A stretch of DNA of 64,000 nt from Commensalibacter melissae (GCF_003691365.1 NZ_CP033087.1:944501-1008500), one strand, 5' to 3'; shown: positions 38,001-46,956, numbered from the stretch's first letter. Translations and numbers: made by a program. Notes: generated by a model from the letters alone, not told the origin.

Positions 38001-41000
38001 AATGGTGGAATGATCCAGTCAGAAGGTGACATTAACATTACAGCAAATTCTCTGAATAATACAGGGATAATCAATGGATCAAAAGCGGTTACCCTGACAC
38101 TGGGTGGAGATGTTATCAACCATTCTATGGGTCAGTATTCAGGCGTAATTCAGTCTGGAAAGATCATGCAGCTGACGGCTAAAACCCTGCAAAATGACAA
38201 TGGACAAATTTTAAGTGATGATAATTTACATTTAAATGTTTCTGATAAAATAAGTAATGGAGGATTTCTGCAAGCCAGTAAGGGATTAACGTTATCAACA
38301 TCTTTTTTAGACAATTCAGGAAATATTCTGGCGCTAGATGGTGATTTGGCTATTATACCCTCACAACTTATCCCTACTTTGTCATCAATTACAAATACAG
38401 GCAAAATTCAGGCAAATGGAAATATTATAATCAATGCTGCTGTCTATCAAAGTGATGATATGGCTTTATTGACAGCACAAAAGCAAATTCACGCTACCTA
38501 TACTGGTAATGTTGGTAATAATGGCCAGATTGCAGCAGGTTCTGGACTGGATTTAACTTCTAATTCCTTAATAAACGGAATTTCAGGATTGATTTATACC
38601 GGTAATAATGATCTGACCCTGACTGTGATGGGGCAACAGGGATTATTTAATCAGGGAAATATTCAAACAAATGCTGTGGACGGTCATCTTTTACTAAATA
38701 GCCTAACCATGATTAATGAGGGCATCGTTTTTGCAAAAGGGAAAGCCACTTTAAAGGCTAATCAGCAGTTCATAAATCGGATTAACCAAGATCATGTTGG
38801 TCAAATTCTTGTTCAGGGAGGTGACCTGACGGTTTTTTCTTCAAAGTTTAACAATGCAGGAATCTTGATTGGTCATCAGAATTTACAGCTTGTTGCCTCC
38901 GTTCTGGAGAATAACGGATATGTATCTGCTGTTCGCTCATTAAATATCCAAACATCAGAGAGCACAGGTAATCAAACAACCCATTCTGGAATTTCCTTTA
39001 ATAATGAAAAGCTTGCTTCTGGTTCATTGATTGGTGACACTGTTCAGATATCTTCACAGGTTATAGATAATGAAGGAGGATGGATCCAGGGAAAAAATAC
39101 AGTCAATCTTACAGCTGACAGGATTGATAATATTCTTGATGGTGTCATTTTATCAACAAATGCGAACACAATATTGCAAGGAAGAGGATCGACAGTTCAG
39201 GAAAGAGTTCCAGTTAATATAATTGACAACAATCAGGGGAATATACAGGCTTTCAGTGATCTTTCAATTGCGGCTAAACAATTGAATAACAATAATGGTG
39301 TATTGACCAGTCAAAAAGGAAATATCCGTATCAATCAAGGTTCTTCCGCTCTTGCGCTTGAACAGTTTTTAAATGAAAAAGGAACGGTTCAGTCTTTTGG
39401 TGATATTGATCTTGCTGCCAATCATCTTGAAAATTCTGAAGAAAGCAAAATTCTTTCTAATGGATTATTATCACTTACGATTGGTTCTGATTTTGTAAAT
39501 CAAGGGAATTTATGGGGTGAAAGAGGTATAAATCTGTCTGCATCCAACCTGGTTAACACTCAAAGCGGAATGATCAGTGCAGATCAAGGTTCTATTATTT
39601 TTAATATTCAGAAAGGATATTTGAAAAATCAAGGAATCGTTCAAAATATTGATACGTCAGGGAATATCTCTGTATTCGCCAATACGTTTGTGAATGATAA
39701 TGGCAGAATATATTCCAATTCGGATATAAATTTACAAGCTGATTCTTTGTTATCAAATCAAAATAATGGAGAGATTACTGCCTATAAACAAGGAAATATA
39801 ACGCTTTCTGCTTCCGCTTTGAATAATCAGGGGCTTATTCTTGCAGGAGGTCAACTTGTTGCTAATAGCTCGGCAGATATCAATAATCTTGAAAACGGTT
39901 ATTTATATGGCTCTAAAGGTTTAGTTCTTAACTCCAATACGGCTATTCACAATCAAGCCCATGGTCAAATCGGATCAGACACAGGAACATTATCGCTTGT
40001 TGCGCCTCGTGTAACATTGGACAGATATGGGCAGGTTCTCACCTCAAATGGCACGGCAGATCTGATTGCTTTGCAAGCTCTAAATAATAAAGGATGGTTG
40101 CAAGCAAAACAAAATATCCAGATTTTTACACCATCTTTGGATAATTCTGAGGGAGTAATTATCAGTACAAATGGTGGCACGACGATCGCGCAAAATCAAA
40201 ATGGAAACGGATTAAATGAATTAAACAATTACAAAGGAACTTTGCAAGCTGCAACAGGAATGAACCTTTATGCCAAGAATATAAACAATCAGGGTGGAAT
40301 GATAATAACGCAGCAAGCTACTGATGAAAATGTTAGGGGGAATATGGTTCTTGCTGCTAACCGGCAAAATCAGGCACTATCCTTTTTAAACCTGAATGAG
40401 AACGGTATTATACAATCTTCAGGTAATATAGATATGCACGTCCTAAGCAATGGACTTTCATCCACCGGCCAGATTCTTTCTGCTGCCGCACTGAATGCAA
40501 CAATTGAAGGGGATCTAAAAAATAACAGTATTATCTTCGGGGCGTTAAGGGGAGCAAATGAAGGTGGTCTGGTTAATCTCAATATTCATGGAGATTATGA
40601 AGCCGGACAGGATGGTGGGATAACCTCTAATGGCGATATTCATGTCACGGCAAGAAACATCATAAATAATGGTGTCATATTGGCCATGAATGGATTGGTC
40701 TTGGATGGGACCTCGCTTCAAAACAATCAATCTGGATTATTAAGTAGCGGAAACAACCTGACAATCAACATTAAAGGCAATAATGGACAAAACACGCTGA
40801 ATAATTATGGGGTTATCCAGTCGGATTTGGGATCTATCGCCATGGATGTTGATGGAGATATAATCAACAAGGGAGGGTTAATTCGTACACAGAGCGCCAA
40901 TGGGGATATTGCAATCAAGTCCGCCTCTTTTACCAACAGCTATACTGGGAAACTTGTTACGGAAACAATTGACAGCACTACTATTTATGATAAGGCTATT

Positions 41001-44000
41001 AACGATGAAGGACAGGAAGGATACGGAAAATCCAACAAACAGATAGCCCTTGAGGAAGACTTAAATACAAGTGGCTGGGGTGGGGATAGCAATTTATACA
41101 AATATTTTTGGAAGGGTAATGTAAAAATGATCAAGGTTTACGCTCCCAAAGATATGTACAAAGCGGATGGAACCCCAGCAAGTGGTTATTTTTACATGTT
41201 TCTATCCCAAGGTAGGGGTAATCCAAAAGCCAGGATTGAGGTGACGGAAACTGGAACAAGAACAACCTTGAAAGGCAGTTCAGCCATTGTTACGGCCGGT
41301 CATGACTTGATCATTGAAACTTCCGGAAAGATTGTCAATGATGTAAGTCATTTGGAAGCGGGTCATGATATGACCCTGAATGCGTCATCCCTGGATAATA
41401 TCGGGTATAAAGATGATATAACTTTTAAACTGGTATGTCACAATGGTAAACTTTGCCGATCCCTATATCCAAAAGATCCAGCCAATGCAGCCAATCCTCC
41501 TTATTCACATCCACCTCCATTAGATGGTAACAATAAAAATATTGCATATGTATGGGGGGATAGTTCATATAATCCCGGATTGAGCGGCACGATTATGGCA
41601 GGTGGAACCCTGATAGGGATAGTGGCCAATCAGGTTAATAACCGGACAATCAAGATACATGCATCTCCTGATGACTATGTCACGGTCAATCCAAGCCTTC
41701 CATCAGGAAAACAATTGACATCTGTCCAGAGTGAAACAGGCAGAAACGGATTGAATGGGCCTGGAGAAGGTAATCTGGCCAATAATTCATCAAGTGGAAA
41801 AGGGGTAAACGGTCAAAACACCACGCTTCCAGGATATGGTGGGGTAGGCAATCCCGAGGGAATTGATCCGGGATTGCATGTCCATCTTCCAGGTTTTAAT
41901 TATCAGGGAGTGTCTGAAAGTGTTGACGATATACTCTCATCCATTGCCGGTGGACACGCTTTGTTCAGACCTAATCCGGATATTAAGGGCAATGACACCG
42001 CCAGTATTGGTGAAATAACCGGAGGAAACATTCACAGTATCAATAACGACAATATCAATAATAATAAAACGAGTGGTAATATTAATATTAATGGTAACAG
42101 TAACAGCAATATTAATAGTAATAAAACAATTGGTAATATCAATGTTAATGGAAACAGTAATATTGACAATATCAGCAATAATGAAAGTCTTGCCAAACCC
42201 GGTACAGCCCCAGCCAAGGTAGGGCGGGCGGTAAATATAAACGATGCGGGCAAAATCAGTGAAGCTGCCACCCAGCAGGGTAAGGTCAATACAAGTGGTG
42301 TGCCGGAGGGATCAAGCTATCTTATTGAGACCCGTACACAATATACCTCCTTGCAGAAATTCTATGGGTCGCAATATCTGCTGGATCACCTGAATATTGC
42401 CGGCTCATATATGTTCCTGGGGGATGCAGGGTTTGACAGCAACTATATCCAGCAGCAATATCTTCAGGCCACAGGGCACAGCTTTGTCGGTGGAACCTAT
42501 AACAATGCCGCTGATATGATGAAGGAACTCCTCGACAATGCGACCGATGAGGCCGACCAGCACGGGTTCAAATTCGGCACCGCCTTGACAAAGGAGCAAC
42601 AGGCCTCACTTGCGAAGGATATTGTCTGGTATGTTCCCGCGCTGGTTGATGGCAGACAGGTGCTGGTTCCCCAGCTGTATCTTTCTCCAAAAACCGCGGT
42701 GATATCTGGTGCCGCCATCGTGGGCAAGGATGTCGGTATCCAGGCCGGCTCCATTCTCAATTCCGGCCTGATGGAGGGGACACACTCGATCGCGCTCACC
42801 AGCACACATGGCAACATCATCAATGATGGCGGAACCATAAGGGGCGGGGACATGTCCCTTAATGCCCAGAACGGCTCGATCATCAACCGCGACACGATCA
42901 ACAACTATCTTGTTGAGGGGGGAACGTCCTCCTATCTTGGTTCACAGGGAAAGATCCTTGCCTCTGGAACCATGGGGATCAAGGCGAGTGACAGTATCAT
43001 CACCCGAGGTGGAAGCATCCAGTCCGGATCCGATATGGCGATGCAGGCCGGTTCGATCGATATCGGTGCGGCACAGCTGAATGCCGCCGCCTCCAGCGCC
43101 AGTTACGGAAAGCATGAAATGCTGGCCTTTAACGGTAACCAGACCAAGAACTATGGAACCATGGTCAGTGCCGGTAGAAACGCCATCCTGCAATCCACAA
43201 GGGGTGACCTGAACCTTGCGGGCAGCACCCTGAATGTCGGGGGTGATGCAGCCCTGTCATCCGCGGGCAATATCGGCCTGAACGCCGTCACGGACAAGGG
43301 CCTCACCGATGTTAGGGGACATAAATCAGGTGCCTTCAATTCAAGTTCGTTTGAGGAAAAAAGAGCCTATACCAATGATATTGGATCGGCTGTCATTGCG
43401 GGTGGACAAATCGGCATCTCTGCGAAAAACGATGTTAGCCTGGCAGGGGCTGTCGCGTCCAAAAATGATGTTAATATCAACGCTGGCGGTAATATAACCG
43501 AGAACGCGCTAAACTATTCTAACGATACATATGATTATCACCAGACGAAGAAGTTCGGTTTTTTCACGAACGAGGCGCAATTGAGCGTGCAAATTGGCCA
43601 AAAGAACGTCACTGATAAAAAGTCGACATCCAATTCCCTGCATACGGCCAGTGACATTATCTCAACCGAGGGTAATGTTAACCTGAATGCAGGCAAGGAT
43701 ATCAATATCAACGGTTCCAATGTTATTGCGGGCAGGGATATCAATATGTCCGGAGATTCAGTGAATTTCAATGCGGTCCAGGATGTTTTCAAGGGCGACC
43801 AGAAACATAAGGACAGCTTTACGGGGATAGGCCTGAGTGCTAGTGGCTTGCTGGCGAATCTTGCGAAGACGGGCTTTGCGGCGGCCAACACGACGGATGA
43901 GAGAATGGAGGCGCTAAACGCCGCGGACATGGCGAGCCAGGGTCTCAACGCGGGATTGGGGAAAAGCGGGATCCTGACGGGAGCGTTTGCCCATGGAGCG

Positions 44001-46052
44001 GCGACAGCCGTTGACTACAACCTTATAGGGATCACGGCGACCTTCACGCATTCATCGAATAAGAGTCACATGACGTCGACGACGGTCACGGATACCGGAT
44101 CGACCATAAAGGCTGGAGAGAAAGTGAGTGTGAATGCGGTGAAGGATATCAAAGCCACGGCCAGCAGTATCAGCGGGAACGACGTGATATTCAATGCGGG
44201 CCGGGATATCAGCCTGAATGCGGGATACAGAACCAGTCGAAGCAAGACGACCAGCTCCGGGAACAGGGAGGATATAGGGGCGAATGCCAATGTGGGAGCG
44301 CACGGGTTCGCGTTTGGAGCGAGAGGGGATGCATCGGTGAGCTGGGGCAAAACCACGACCTATGGCAGGACGGCCATTGACACGGTCGTGAATGGAACAA
44401 ACTCGGTCACCATCAATAATGAAAACGGCAGGCTCGCTCTCAATGGGGCGCAGATTGTCAACAAAAATCCCGATGTGAGAAACGGGGATGGAACAATCAC
44501 CAGGGGAACACCAAGCAACGGTTCCATCACCATCAACACAGGAAGCATGTCCATTGCAACGCCGCAGAATGTCAACAGGTATCACAGCAATAACAAGACG
44601 GTTGGCATGGAGTTCAGCACACCCCTTAGCGACTATCACAATTGGGGTGAGGGAAAACAGCAGGCTAATAATTCAGGCGATAAAAAAACTTTAGGAAATA
44701 GAGGTAATAATACAGAAAAACCTTCCAAACTCAATAAACCTGACACGCCCTACACAAACGTTGATCTCTTCGGGGACATACGTGTCATTGACAATGATTA
44801 CGCGTCAACAGAAAAGGAGATGTCTGGGATTTATGCCGGCACGGGAGGGCTGAATGTCAATGTGAGGGGGGACACGACCCTGACAGCCGGCGCCATCACC
44901 AGTGCCGCCGATGCCTCCAGAAACCAGATCACCACAGGAAGCCTGCAGGGCAATTCAGTCAGGAACCATTCGATATGGAGCGGTTTCGATATCCAGATGA
45001 AACAAAATCTTGATACCAAATATGGTATAGATACGGTTGGCACGGTTGAGGGTGGTAAGGAAGTTATAAGTATTCCAGGGAACATACTCGGGAATGGAAC
45101 GGGCACGAGGATATCTGGCAACAGCATCGTTCACAACAAGCATTCAACGACTGAATCCGTGATCGGGGACAATATCGTTGTGAACGCGGGCAGCGTGAAT
45201 GGCCATTTCTCGCATGATATCAACGAGGCCAACGGCTATATGGAGGACAAGTTCAATCCTGGCAAGATCAACAATGATTTCAATCTCCAGAACAAGGCGA
45301 CAGAGGTCATGAACAAGTATGGCAACATGATTGTCGACACGGTTGTCAGTGCGAACAAGCGTGCGGAGAACGTGAAAAACGAAGAGGACAAACTGGATCT
45401 CAATCATGCGCTTTCGGAAATCGGCCTGAATAAGAAACCTGATGAATCCCTGATCAATGGCGCGAACGCCACGGCGATAGTCGGGGCCGCGTCCTCGATT
45501 GGCGGGGCGATCATGGGGGGGGGCAATGTCGGGCCAACGGCCGCGGGTGCAGCCGGTGGTTTGGCTGGCAACATCATCTATAACCACTTCTTCCCTGATG
45601 GTCCTTTCGGAAAGAATGACAATAGACTAAATCCCAATAGCCCTAATTATCATCAGAACAATAATACATATGGTCAAGTAGGTGGATTTGGACAAGCTGT
45701 TACCCCAGTTTCATCTTCAAAAAGTCAATCTCAAAATAATAATGAAAAAAATATAAAATACGATGACACGACGGACATAAACAAGATAGCCAGCGGTATG
45801 ATCCATACCGGTATCATTGGCGGGGCGAGTGCGATTACCGGGATTATGGGCGGCAGTGACAATCTCAATGGCACCAACACAGCCATTGACGCCATCACGG
45901 GTGGCCTGACAGGACTTGCCCAGAGTGCACCCAAAATTGAGAAGGGCAAAAACAGGGGTAAAAAGCCGGCCGATAAAGCGGGGTCGAAACCCAAAGCCGA
46001 ACAGGCTGACAGAAACCCGGAGCAGACTGAACAGAAAGGGGATACAAAATGA
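32001..46052 (+). CDS. giant filamentous haemagglutinin-type TpsA exoprotein, CdiA-like architecture
   Basis: A 4683-residue secreted surface protein, probably exported by the TpsB at 29321. An extended signal peptide (about 42 residues, ending FPVYA) precedes the TPS secretion domain, roughly residues 45-300, with the NPSGI variant of the NPNGI motif and CAGCGF. Residues about 452-1953 are near-identical tandem repeats of beta-helix units (DNxxGQIG-type); diverged units continue to about 2985. A non-repetitive insert (about 2986-3096), an Asn-rich linker (about 3340-3400) and a conserved block (about 3435-3570, KFYGSQYLLDHLNI) precede FHA-2 repeats to about 4440. The end has two Gly/Ala-rich hydrophobic segments and a Lys/Glu/Pro-rich tail; I see no known toxin domain and no VENN motif. 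The stop overlaps a lipoprotein start as ATGA. Function could be adhesion, contact-dependent inhibition or both. Confidence 0.92.
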   Translation: MFKTKYNPFYISRILLIKRLKYTIVTGLFLGGNLFSTFPVYAGPRPASNIVVDPTAPVNKRPSIDVTNNGIDQINIAHPNNAGVSHNLFNQYNVNESGQILNNSSTITKTKLAGQITGNPNLNDNHNANLIINEVTGRSPTRLLGYTEIAGKQAALVIANPSGITCAGCGFVNTTRTSLATGKTQFDQEGHLQSININDGEVAFEGKGGNFAEVPVLDIISRKVRIEGPVNGQDIKITAGRNIYDYVNGTATAQEPDNSQRPEFAIDTSVLGGMTGNHIQMMVNEKGAGVRVDGRMASTAGDMQLTADGKLLINGEMSARNNLHAKIDIVENTGTIGADKQLSLQANSLTNSGKIIANGNDRNQLSIRDNLTNSGSILSQAELQLTAQNINNTQSGMINSQQNLFLSGHDVVNNGQMNAVNGSLQGIFQGNVTNHGTLVSNNMVNLSTAGRFDNSSGQIGSLNKGDVTVHGGDINNQSGLIRTGQGNVSLTGSSLDNGNGSILTTQGDIGVQATGKVVNMNGRIGTQASGNVRVSASGDISNDHGQIVTPSGIVDIGGRQLNNDNGQIGSNAGNVHIESDGLMNRSGMILAGSDNGFGDIVFHGGDIENSNGVIQASSGVVELGMGNYTDTEKGLVYAGKSLQVNAGGNMEVSGNIQARQDLSLVANNLSLNNKDASISSLNGDGTLAIANSLLNAGSLSFIRGRLTLSAGSFKNHGNLINGEGELHVDINGDLDNQNGSLVTNAHDAVIQAKGDIDNTNGQIGVKTDGNVQIRGQKLTNKQGLIRTTNGNILLDVAGLDNGSASILTDNGTVNVHSGGDIDNTGGQIGIKTSGNLTLNAGGDIRNNQGQLVTSAGNVELSGNTLDNTNGQVGSLKNGNLTLVSKNDFINKNGKFITPAGNIQITSGNFNNQNGNLITSSGDIVFHGGDIENSNGVIQASSGVVELGMGNYTDTEKGLVYAGKSLQVNAGGNMEVSGNIQARQDLSLVANNLSLNNKDASISSLNGDGTLAIANSLLNAGNIFVSQGVLTIKAGSMDNRNQINTNSDKLMLDIQGDILNHSGSILTKNNDISLTAKGKIDNSSGQIGSLNKGDVTVRGGDINNQSGLIRTGQGNVSLTGSSLDNGNGSILTTQGDIGVQATGKVVNMNGRIGTQASGNVRVSASGDISNDHGQIVTPSGIVDIGGRQLNNDNGQIGSNAGNVHIESDGLMNRSGMILAGSDNGFGDIVFHGGDIENSNGVIQASSGVVELGMGNYTDTEKGLVYAGKSLQVNAGGNMEVSGNIQARQDLSLVANNLSLNNKDASISSLNGDGTLAIANSLLNAGSLSFIRGRLTLSAGSFKNHGNLINGEGELHVDINGDLDNQNGSLVTNAHDAVIQAKGDIDNTNGQIGVKTDGNVQIRGQKLTNKQGLIRTTNGNILLDVAGLDNGSASILTDNGTVNVHSGGDIDNTGGQIGIKTSGNLTLNAGGDIRNNQGQLVTSAGNVELSGNTLDNTNGQVGSLKNGNLTLVSKNDFINKNGKFITPAGNIQITSGNFNNQNGNLITSSGDIVFHGGDIENSNGVIQASSGVVELGMGNYTDTEKGLVYAGKSLQVNAGGNMEVSGNIQARQDLSLVANNLSLNNKDASISSLNGDGTLAIANSLLNAGNIFVSQGVLTIKAGSMDNRNQINTNSDKLMLDIQGDILNHSGSILTKNNDISLTAKGKIDNSSGQIGSLNKGDVTVRGGDINNQSGLIRTGQGNVSLTGSSLDNGNGSILTTQGDIGVQATGKVVNMNGRIGTQASGNVRVSASGDISNDHGQIVTPSGIVDIGGRQLNNDNGQIGSNAGNVHIESDGLMNRSGMILAGSDNGFGDIVFHGGDIENSNGVIQASSGVVELGMGNYTDTEKGLVYAGKSLQVNAGGNMEVSGNIQARQDLSLVANNLSLNNKDASISSLNGDGTLAIANSLLNAGSLYSSKGYLNLSASSLSNSGSIFGKTATQLLIGNLLTNEGSLSDTDNTLNGGMIQSEGDINITANSLNNTGIINGSKAVTLTLGGDVINHSMGQYSGVIQSGKIMQLTAKTLQNDNGQILSDDNLHLNVSDKISNGGFLQASKGLTLSTSFLDNSGNILALDGDLAIIPSQLIPTLSSITNTGKIQANGNIIINAAVYQSDDMALLTAQKQIHATYTGNVGNNGQIAAGSGLDLTSNSLINGISGLIYTGNNDLTLTVMGQQGLFNQGNIQTNAVDGHLLLNSLTMINEGIVFAKGKATLKANQQFINRINQDHVGQILVQGGDLTVFSSKFNNAGILIGHQNLQLVASVLENNGYVSAVRSLNIQTSESTGNQTTHSGISFNNEKLASGSLIGDTVQISSQVIDNEGGWIQGKNTVNLTADRIDNILDGVILSTNANTILQGRGSTVQERVPVNIIDNNQGNIQAFSDLSIAAKQLNNNNGVLTSQKGNIRINQGSSALALEQFLNEKGTVQSFGDIDLAANHLENSEESKILSNGLLSLTIGSDFVNQGNLWGERGINLSASNLVNTQSGMISADQGSIIFNIQKGYLKNQGIVQNIDTSGNISVFANTFVNDNGRIYSNSDINLQADSLLSNQNNGEITAYKQGNITLSASALNNQGLILAGGQLVANSSADINNLENGYLYGSKGLVLNSNTAIHNQAHGQIGSDTGTLSLVAPRVTLDRYGQVLTSNGTADLIALQALNNKGWLQAKQNIQIFTPSLDNSEGVIISTNGGTTIAQNQNGNGLNELNNYKGTLQAATGMNLYAKNINNQGGMIITQQATDENVRGNMVLAANRQNQALSFLNLNENGIIQSSGNIDMHVLSNGLSSTGQILSAAALNATIEGDLKNNSIIFGALRGANEGGLVNLNIHGDYEAGQDGGITSNGDIHVTARNIINNGVILAMNGLVLDGTSLQNNQSGLLSSGNNLTINIKGNNGQNTLNNYGVIQSDLGSIAMDVDGDIINKGGLIRTQSANGDIAIKSASFTNSYTGKLVTETIDSTTIYDKAINDEGQEGYGKSNKQIALEEDLNTSGWGGDSNLYKYFWKGNVKMIKVYAPKDMYKADGTPASGYFYMFLSQGRGNPKARIEVTETGTRTTLKGSSAIVTAGHDLIIETSGKIVNDVSHLEAGHDMTLNASSLDNIGYKDDITFKLVCHNGKLCRSLYPKDPANAANPPYSHPPPLDGNNKNIAYVWGDSSYNPGLSGTIMAGGTLIGIVANQVNNRTIKIHASPDDYVTVNPSLPSGKQLTSVQSETGRNGLNGPGEGNLANNSSSGKGVNGQNTTLPGYGGVGNPEGIDPGLHVHLPGFNYQGVSESVDDILSSIAGGHALFRPNPDIKGNDTASIGEITGGNIHSINNDNINNNKTSGNININGNSNSNINSNKTIGNINVNGNSNIDNISNNESLAKPGTAPAKVGRAVNINDAGKISEAATQQGKVNTSGVPEGSSYLIETRTQYTSLQKFYGSQYLLDHLNIAGSYMFLGDAGFDSNYIQQQYLQATGHSFVGGTYNNAADMMKELLDNATDEADQHGFKFGTALTKEQQASLAKDIVWYVPALVDGRQVLVPQLYLSPKTAVISGAAIVGKDVGIQAGSILNSGLMEGTHSIALTSTHGNIINDGGTIRGGDMSLNAQNGSIINRDTINNYLVEGGTSSYLGSQGKILASGTMGIKASDSIITRGGSIQSGSDMAMQAGSIDIGAAQLNAAASSASYGKHEMLAFNGNQTKNYGTMVSAGRNAILQSTRGDLNLAGSTLNVGGDAALSSAGNIGLNAVTDKGLTDVRGHKSGAFNSSSFEEKRAYTNDIGSAVIAGGQIGISAKNDVSLAGAVASKNDVNINAGGNITENALNYSNDTYDYHQTKKFGFFTNEAQLSVQIGQKNVTDKKSTSNSLHTASDIISTEGNVNLNAGKDININGSNVIAGRDINMSGDSVNFNAVQDVFKGDQKHKDSFTGIGLSASGLLANLAKTGFAAANTTDERMEALNAADMASQGLNAGLGKSGILTGAFAHGAATAVDYNLIGITATFTHSSNKSHMTSTTVTDTGSTIKAGEKVSVNAVKDIKATASSISGNDVIFNAGRDISLNAGYRTSRSKTTSSGNREDIGANANVGAHGFAFGARGDASVSWGKTTTYGRTAIDTVVNGTNSVTINNENGRLALNGAQIVNKNPDVRNGDGTITRGTPSNGSITINTGSMSIATPQNVNRYHSNNKTVGMEFSTPLSDYHNWGEGKQQANNSGDKKTLGNRGNNTEKPSKLNKPDTPYTNVDLFGDIRVIDNDYASTEKEMSGIYAGTGGLNVNVRGDTTLTAGAITSAADASRNQITTGSLQGNSVRNHSIWSGFDIQMKQNLDTKYGIDTVGTVEGGKEVISIPGNILGNGTGTRISGNSIVHNKHSTTESVIGDNIVVNAGSVNGHFSHDINEANGYMEDKFNPGKINNDFNLQNKATEVMNKYGNMIVDTVVSANKRAENVKNEEDKLDLNHALSEIGLNKKPDESLINGANATAIVGAASSIGGAIMGGGNVGPTAAGAAGGLAGNIIYNHFFPDGPFGKNDNRLNPNSPNYHQNNNTYGQVGGFGQAVTPVSSSKSQSQNNNEKNIKYDDTTDINKIASGMIHTGIIGGASAITGIMGGSDNLNGTNTAIDAITGGLTGLAQSAPKIEKGKNRGKKPADKAGSKPKAEQADRNPEQTEQKGDTK
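33355..37860 (+). repeat. in-frame tandem repeat, period 1881 bp, about 2.4 copies, inside TpsA
   Basis: The sequence from 33355 recurs at 35236 and 37117 with a constant offset of 1881 bases (627 codons). The third copy breaks off at 37860. By eye the copies are almost identical; the one clear difference is a His codon at about 33409 where the later copies have Arg. Such uniformity implies recent duplication or gene conversion. The array also makes this stretch prone to length change and to assembly error. Confidence 0.92.
33792..37854 (+). repeat. nested 301-bp module present five times within the 1881-bp repeats
   Basis: The module starts at 33792, 34761, 35673, 36642 and 37554, each 301 bases long, with alternating offsets of 969 and 912 bases, all multiples of three. 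It encodes a segment running from GDIVFHGGD to NSLLNAG. The flanks differ between odd and even copies, so an ancestral 301-bp duplication preceded the 1881-bp amplification. Confidence 0.88.
42021..42190 (+). repeat. Asn-rich low-complexity linker in TpsA
   Basis: About 55 residues made mostly of Asn, Ile, Ser and Gly in short N-I-N-x-N and G-N-S-N patterns, encoded by AAT/AAC/ATT-rich near-triplet repeats. It separates the AT-rich beta-helix part from the more GC-rich FHA-2 part and is probably a flexible linker. Confidence 0.7.
43282..43357 (+). repeat. 76-bp shared junction sequence, copy in the main TpsA gene
   Basis: Encodes the segment around TDKGLTDVRGHKSGAFNSSS. Near-identical copies lie at 48193-48268 (two differences) and 53370-53445 (one difference). 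Downstream of it the three coding regions diverge into RAYTNDIG, RNYSEAIS and HAYSKEMG type continuations, which marks it as the point where alternative C-terminal modules are joined. Confidence 0.85.
45515..45523 (+). repeat. G9 homopolymer in the TpsA C-terminal coding region
   Basis: Nine consecutive G bases encode the Met-Gly-Gly-Gly of GGAIMGGGNVG. Gain of one G would end translation at TAA 45581-45583, and loss of one at TAA 45628-45630. Either would remove the C-terminal tail and the ATGA coupling to the lipoprotein gene. It is a candidate phase-variable tract. Confidence 0.6.
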
Positions 46053-46888
46053 GACTTTATTCTTTGGCTAGTTTAATGATGCTGTGTTTATCTCTAACCG
46101 CCTGTGCCAACAAGTTTTATATATCTATCTGGAATGAAAAGGGAGATGCGAAACCCCTTTCCAAAACGGATGATGTAATCAGGGTCGTTGTTCCGGATAG
46201 ACTTAAAAAATATGTTGCCAAGGCAAGAAGTGATGATCCCGATTGGTTAGCTAAAGGTTCAAAACTTGCATTTTATATAGGTATGGCTAAACTTGATACG
46301 GAAGAGAGATTGCAAGATTTAGGCTATCAATTAACAGATACAGGTCTTAATTCAGGAGGTGATGGAAAACCTAAAAAAATAAAATGGATTGATAGCCAGG
46401 GTAATGAAAGACAGGCCATGACACATGGAGGAAAACCAACCGTATTTGCATTGGTTGATTCTCAAGTTCTGGATACCTATACACAAAGGTTTATATCCAA
46501 CGAACCATATTCAAGCGATCCAAGCACAGGTGCGACCACCATGTGGACAAGTCATGTCGATGAGGTCACCATGAATAAAATAGTTTATGGAATTAAACTG
46601 GTAAGACCTATTGGTAAAGACAATCCCCTTTACCAATGCAACAATTCCTCTTTGAGTACTGATTTTTGTACTTTTCCTGAGGGATATTGGGAATATGATA
46701 CACGTTATAAAACAATTTTCTATGGCGTGGGTACGATGACAACGAATGCTAGAAGCTCAGATTATATAGAAAATCATTTGACCTCATCGGTATTGTATCA
46801 ATATCCCAACTTGCTGGGCAAAAAACGTATTCATCAGATCAGCCAGCCTTTCTTCCAGGTAACCAAAGTGACTGATACTCCCCAATAA
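46049..46888 (+). CDS. TpsA-coupled lipoprotein, paralog 1
   Basis: A 279-residue lipoprotein of a family I do not recognise. The signal MRLYSLASLMMLCLSLTAC ends in an LTAC lipobox (Cys19). Ala follows, so outer-membrane sorting is expected rather than Asp-mediated inner-membrane retention. The mature part has PLSKTDDVIRVVVPDRLKKYV, AKARSDDPDWLAKG, IGMAKLDTEERLQ and KLVRPIGKDNPLYQC, with a conserved cysteine pair spaced by nine residues (CNNSSLSTDFC) that may form a disulfide. The ATGA overlap with the TpsA stop implies translational coupling and a joint role: tail-binding partner, exit factor or immunity protein. Two paralogs lie downstream, each behind a similar tail. Confidence 0.85.
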   Translation: MRLYSLASLMMLCLSLTACANKFYISIWNEKGDAKPLSKTDDVIRVVVPDRLKKYVAKARSDDPDWLAKGSKLAFYIGMAKLDTEERLQDLGYQLTDTGLNSGGDGKPKKIKWIDSQGNERQAMTHGGKPTVFALVDSQVLDTYTQRFISNEPYSSDPSTGATTMWTSHVDEVTMNKIVYGIKLVRPIGKDNPLYQCNNSSLSTDFCTFPEGYWEYDTRYKTIFYGVGTMTTNARSSDYIENHLTSSVLYQYPNLLGKKRIHQISQPFFQVTKVTDTPQ

Positions 46889-46956
46889 GTTTATAAAGCA
46901 TTCTTTTTTCTTTTGGTATGACGACACGACGGACATAGACAAGATAGCCAGCAGGC

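Noticed and set aside
42497-42904. Long antisense reading frames inside TpsA (also 44052-44639, 43538-43948 and their copies at 52663 and 56113)
   Set aside because: They occur where the sense strand is GC-richer and stop codons are scarce. Their translations have no family features, and they recur only because the sense sequence is duplicated.
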